A stretch of 64,000 bases of DNA from Gaeumannomyces sp. JS-464 (Eukaryota > Ascomycota > Sordariomycetes > Magnaporthales > Magnaporthaceae). The DNA lies in NCBI GenBank assembly GCA_002197995.1, contig NGZR01000004.1, positions 1,922,001 through 1,986,000 on the forward strand. The letters run 5' to 3'. The position numbers and the translations under genes were made by a program. The notes under the pieces are model-generated. The model ran no database searches and was not told where the DNA came from. It worked only from the letters and a program-made list of their open reading frames with translations. The stretch's first letter is position 1. Each line of letters starts with the position of its first letter. Positions 59,702 through 64,000 of this stretch are shown here, in pieces.

Positions 59702-62025
59702 CAACGGTGACGAGCTGCAAGTCATCCAGGTTTCCTTGGGCGACAACCTAGGCTCGTTTTCCGATTTGTTTCGCGGCTTTGATGGGGGACCTTGGACCTT
59801 CTACAGAAGCGGGCAGTTTAGAAAGAGGCGGTCATTTGGCTGTAATAGGGCCCAAGGGACACTGTGCCGAAGGGGCTGATTGGCGGCCATGGCAAAAAAA
59901 ACAGAAACAGCCGTGACAGCACAGGCAGGCTGACAATCGGCGATGCTCCATTGCACAGCTGGGCGCACGGCCGCCCCATTTCCCCACGGCAGTTTTCTTG
60001 GCGCGGCCCCTTGATGGATGGGGCCGGTCAGAAGACTGTCAGGGCGGTCGATGTCATCATTCGCCCGGAAAAGCTGGGCCCTGCAGGCCCTCGAGTGAAG
60101 CCACGCACTTGGGCCAGCGAGCGGCTACCCTTTTCGCGGCAGGTCCATCCTCCATCTCACCCAGCAGTCTCTTTTTATTTTATTTTATATTTTTTTTTTA
60201 GCCGACCCGTTGGGTCCACGGCTTTTGCTGGCGACCGATGACTCGGTTCCGAACCACAGCAAACTTGCGGCGGCAGTCTCGAAATAAAGAGACTCGAGGC
60301 GGTCGGTCGGGTCTGGAGTCTATGCTTGCCCCGACACCGAGTCCTTGCGTCAGCCGTGCTTTGGGTGGCTTCATCTCTGACAGGGTGGTTTCAACCCCGA
60401 TAATCAGCCATCACAACAATCGAAGAAAAGGAAGTTCCCTGGGACCTGGAGGGTGGGTGTGCTCTGCTTGCCCTTGAGCCAGGGAGGAACCACTCAACCT
60501 GCGCGACAGAAACGGGTAATGGACGGGCAGCCATGGGGATGTACCTATAAAAGTACCTTGTACTTACACCGCATTGTATGCATGATGTTCACACTCAACA
60601 AGCTGCCTGCAGCGGGCAGACGGGCAGAATCCTTGGGGCACTTTGGTTTGGCCCACACCTAGCTGTCACGGCGCTTTTGTTCTGTTTTCTTTTTTTTCTT
60701 TTTTTTCTTGTTTTCTAATTATTTTGCCTCAACTGACTCTCGTGATTTAGATGCACAACATGTGGTTAATACAAGCTCAAGGTGAAGAAAAGAGAGTGAG
60801 AAAGGGGAGACAGGAAGAAGGGGGAAATAATAATAATGAACAATAAAACAATACAGAGACTCACCGTCGAGCCAGGTACCGTGTCCATACATGGTACGAA
60901 ACTTGCTTTGCGTGCTCGCCATGGATTGCAGGTCACGCGGCGCCGCTTCAGCTCCGTCTGGGCTGGGCTTGCGCTAGCCGCAGTACGCAATGCGGGACCA
61001 GGTGCCCCACCCAGACACCCACCGCTGGAGGGCGCCCGCTTTACTTTCAGGGAGCTCGATTCACGGCCCAACCCCAGCACCGCCAGGCCCACGAAGCCCT
61101 CTGCTGGATGACGTTTATAACCAAGGGCCCAAGACGCCTTCAGTGCTCACAGTTGCCCCTGTTCCCCCATTGTTCTTTGATGTTTCTCGATAATCATCTC
61201 CTCCATTGAACCCACGCATTCACATCATCATCCTCCTCACAACCTATCCGCTGTTTTCCATGTTAACTCTCTTTTCTGTCTCCCTTTGCCACAAACTCTC
61301 AGTGCCAGTCGCGCAACCTCGGTAGCCACTGTTGTTGCACCCAGCCATACACATCAACCAAAATTCATTTTCTCTTTTTTGCTCGTAAGTTCAGCCTGCG
61401 CCTCCCCTCACCCCCTTTTTCCTCTCTCCTCCTTCTCCTTTTCTCCCACACCCTTTCGTGCTCTCCTGCCTGGCCCCGAGGCTTCCTCCCCTCCTCTGTC
61501 GCCCTGAGCGCAGACCGCTCCTTTCCCGCCCGTCCGTGTCAGACATCGATTCCCTGGCCCCTCCCCAAACACCCCCTGTACCCCGGACTCTGCCGGGGCG
61601 GACGGACGGCCAACCTCCGTATCGTCGTTTGTGTAATTGGATTGGCTTTTCGCTTTGCCTCGCTGGATAGGAGCCCCGTGTCCAGGGCGTCTGGGCGGGT
61701 GGTTATCTGTGCCTTAATCTCTCCTATCTCGCGACATCGGACCCTTATCTTGTCGTCCTCAAGCTTTCTCGTCATCCGCCCGCCCTGCCCTGCCCTGCCG
61801 CACACTTACACCGACCTCCCTCCGAGCCGGCACGGACCGCCCTGTTCCTTATCGCCTGTGCCTCTCGCTGCCTGTCATGTCGTTTGTGTTGCTGTCGCAT
61901 CGTGAGATTTGGCTGTGCTGACCAGCACCCCGTTGGGCTGCTCGACTTAGCCGCCTAGCACCTCCCTCCCACCTCCTTGCTATACATCTTTTAAGGATCC
62001 AAACCAGCCACTCCTGTCGCCCAGC

Positions 62026-64000
62026 ATGTCTGCCGCCGTCACGCAACCACCAGTCGTCCCCCCTCGTCCTTCCAGGAGTCAGGACCGAGACCAGATGCCA
62101 AAGATTCCGCCCCGCCCCGCCAACCGGCGCCTTGAGCAGTCGAGCTCGCCAAACCGGGGTCGGTTTGCGCCCTCGCCGCTCAACGACAACCCCTTGCTCT
62201 CGGCCAAGAGCCCGCCCCCAGCGCTTCGGCTTCAATGGCTCAGAACCCATTGACCGCTCGTCCAGCGTGGACCTGCCCTCGCTCGGCGAGGAGGGCAAGG
62301 AGTATGCCGCCTTTGCCGGCGAGAACAACTCCTCCCCCGACGGGGAGGGCTCCTCGCCTGAGCAGACTGCCAACGTCGACGAGAACCTGAAGCTTCACGC
62401 GCCGAAGCCCTCTCTCCCGGCCCTGAGCGCCAAGCAGCGCGTTGCCGCCGTCACCCGCACCGACTCCGACAAGGCGGCGAGCTTTGGCATCGGCAAGCCC
62501 AGCTGCGAGGATCCTGTCCCCCCCAACCGGAGTCTCAAGAAGAAGGCCAGCACCACCAGTCAGCTGTCTGCCACCACCGAAAGTCACATGGACGACGAGC
62601 ATGGCATCCCAGAGATCGGCCAGCAGGTGCCCATGTACCCGCACGCTGGCGACGTGCAGGCCCCGTCCCCGGCTCCCGGCTCAGAGGGGCTGAAGCCCAA
62701 GCATCACAACCGCAAGACCAGCGCTCGCGGCTTCGCCTCGGAGCTGCCCCCTGGCAGCTACGGCCTTCATGGGCACGGTGTCAAATCCCAGGACAAGCTC
62801 GAGAAGGCTTATTATGAGAAGCGTCCAGAGCTTGTTCACAAGGAAAGCAACAAGCACCACCATGACCGTCCTAATGATTACTCGATGAGCCGCGAGGAGC
62901 TCAATAAGATCGTGCGCGCCACTGCCGAGCGTGGAACCAGCAATGGTAGGCATATTCGGCAGCCACATCCCCTTTGTCTTGTCGCGGTGTTTATCAAGTT
63001 TTATATGGTCAATCCAAGCCCGTTTGTCCCTGGCACTAACGGATTTCCGCAGGCTTCGGAACCCCAACCGAGCAATGCGGGTGGGAGGCGATCGAGGAGT
63101 CCGCCTCGCGCATCACCTCCCCCAGGCCGGCATCAACTGCGCCCAATTCCCCGAGCTGAAGAGGCGCAGTTTTGTCGAGGGAGCAGTGTCGGACTCGGGC
63201 AAATCCGACGACCAGGTCATCCATGTCGGCGATCCTAAGAGGAGGTCGGTCATGTTTGACGACAAGTCGCCAGAGCCCCTAGAAGGCGAGGACGGTTACA
63301 CCGCCCCTATTTTGGCTGAGGACGAGGTTGCCAAGGAAGGCAACAACGCGCTCGACCTCCAACCCGCCGTTAGCCCTCCGGCAGAACGGTCTGGCAGTGC
63401 CTTCGAGATGGAGCCCTCAAGCCGCCCCAGCAGTCGTCCCGCCAGTATTTACAGGGACTCGTCCATGGATATTCGCTCCACGCCTCTAGAGGACGTCCAG
63501 GAGTACGAGCCTCTCTTCCCCGAGGATGACAAGGCGCCTGTCAAGGAGCCCCAGCCGGCCAAGAAGACGGAGGATAAGAAGCAACGGTTCCCAAGCCGCG
63601 ACATCTGGGAGGATGCCCCTGACAGTGTCCATGAGGCCGCTGAGGTCTCGACGCCGGACATTCAGCAGGACAATGAAGGCGTGTTCCCCCCTAGGGATGT
63701 CCCTGCACGTGACGACACAGAAACCCCGGCCCACGCCTTTGCCCGTCGCCAGGAGCAGCTTGCCGAAGCTGAGTCGAAGCAGAGCCCGGATGCTTTTCTG
63801 CATAGGAACCAGAAGCCTTCCTGGGTTCAAAGCCAATCTCACATCGCCAAGGAGGTTGCCAACGAGAAGCGCCCGTCGGCTAAGCGGTTTCCAAGCCGCG
63901 ACGTGTGGGAAGACACGCCCGAGAGCCTCCAGCTCGAGACGACCGTCTCCCAAGAGCAGGACGAGGCCGAGAACGCCTCGCCAGTAGAGACCAAGGCTCC
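62026..64000 (+). CDS. aim21: Aim21-like actin-patch/capping regulator, 5' part
   Basis: Exons are 62026-62945 and 63053->64000 with a 107-bp intron; the gene runs off the right edge. The start MSAAVTQPPVVPPRPSRSQD, then MPKIPPRPANRRLEQSSSPN and RFAPSPLNDNPLLSAK, is typical of fungal Aim21-family proteins. So are SSSVDLPSLGEEGKEYAAFA, LHAPKPSLPALSAKQRVAAV and a long disordered, Pro/Glu-rich body. A RFPSRDIWED / RFPSRDVWED motif appears twice, exactly 300 nt apart (63585 and 63885). Yeast Aim21, with Tda2, regulates actin capping at endocytic patches. Two single-base breaks are bridged: C5 at 62215-62219 (one too many) and C4 at 63149-63152 (one too few). A long CT-rich leader precedes the ATG. 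Confidence 0.75.

Larger units (their letters stand above)
57146..62025. other. Long gene-free stretch (4.9 kb) with microsatellite
   Basis: It contains a TG microsatellite (59530-59576), a CGG repeat (59682-59701), several T runs (59328-59339, 60190-60199, 60690-60712) and CCTAGGTAGG-like motifs (58431-58451, 58806-58815, 59113-59125). The last 750 bp are a CT-rich leader of the Aim21-like gene. No coding domain is recognised. Confidence 0.45.

Noticed and set aside
1..64000. Repeat-induced point mutation as the cause of broken genes
   Set aside because: The damage is single-base length change in G/C runs, not clustered C-to-T change, and AT content is not raised.

Overview
This window is nuclear DNA from a filamentous ascomycete (Pezizomycotina, most likely a Sordariomycete). 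The genes carry short GT..AG introns, mostly 62-146 bp, often with CTAAC/CTGAC-like branch sites. Coding sequence is GC-rich, leaders are long and CT-rich, and intergenic DNA is studded with A/T runs and CCTAGGTAGG-type motifs. The best family matches are fungal: a 71-codon Grg-1/Ccg-1 protein, fungal TMEM16, DUF7580, AcuF-type C2H2, DUF7918, Tvp18 and an Aim21-like protein. I cannot name the species.

Layout. 0-8 kb: a partial multipass membrane protein (-), a long gene-free stretch, an EBP/EXPERA sterol-isomerase-like protein (-), and the glucose-repressible, clock-controlled small protein gene grg-1/ccg-1 (-). 8-15.4 kb: a gene-free stretch, a TMEM16/anoctamin-family scramblase or channel (+), and an orphan protein (+). 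16-24.6 kb looks like an accessory block: a decayed WD40/beta-propeller relic resembling the C-terminus of fungal NACHT/STAND proteins (+), a DUF7580 helical protein (-), an AcuF-type C2H2 zinc-finger protein (-), and a divergently transcribed MavL-like (DUF4804) protein (+). 25-64 kb is mainly housekeeping: Oms1 mitochondrial methyltransferase (-), a Gds1-type winged-helix protein (-), the CCR4-NOT scaffold Not1 (-), an F-BAR/SH3 cytokinesis protein of the Cdc15/Imp2/Hof1 family (+), seipin (+), a DUF7918 protein (+), nuclear transport factor Ntf2 (+), the Golgi protein Tvp18 (+), and the 5' part of an Aim21-like actin-patch protein (+).

There is no operon logic. The genes cover mRNA turnover, septation and actin, lipid droplets and membranes, mitochondria and nuclear transport. 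The accessory block is the only place where neighbouring genes might share a theme (recognition or defence); that is inference.

The most striking property of the sequence is that about two thirds of the recognisable genes are interrupted by single-base insertions or deletions, mostly in short G or C runs. I count about 30, including five in Not1 and four in Oms1. On each side of a break the family sequence continues in another frame. This fits uncorrected homopolymer errors in the assembly better than mass pseudogenisation. Coordinates for those genes therefore span several frames, and the breaks are listed per gene. Four genes read cleanly (grg-1, the C2H2 gene, the DUF7918 gene, tvp18).
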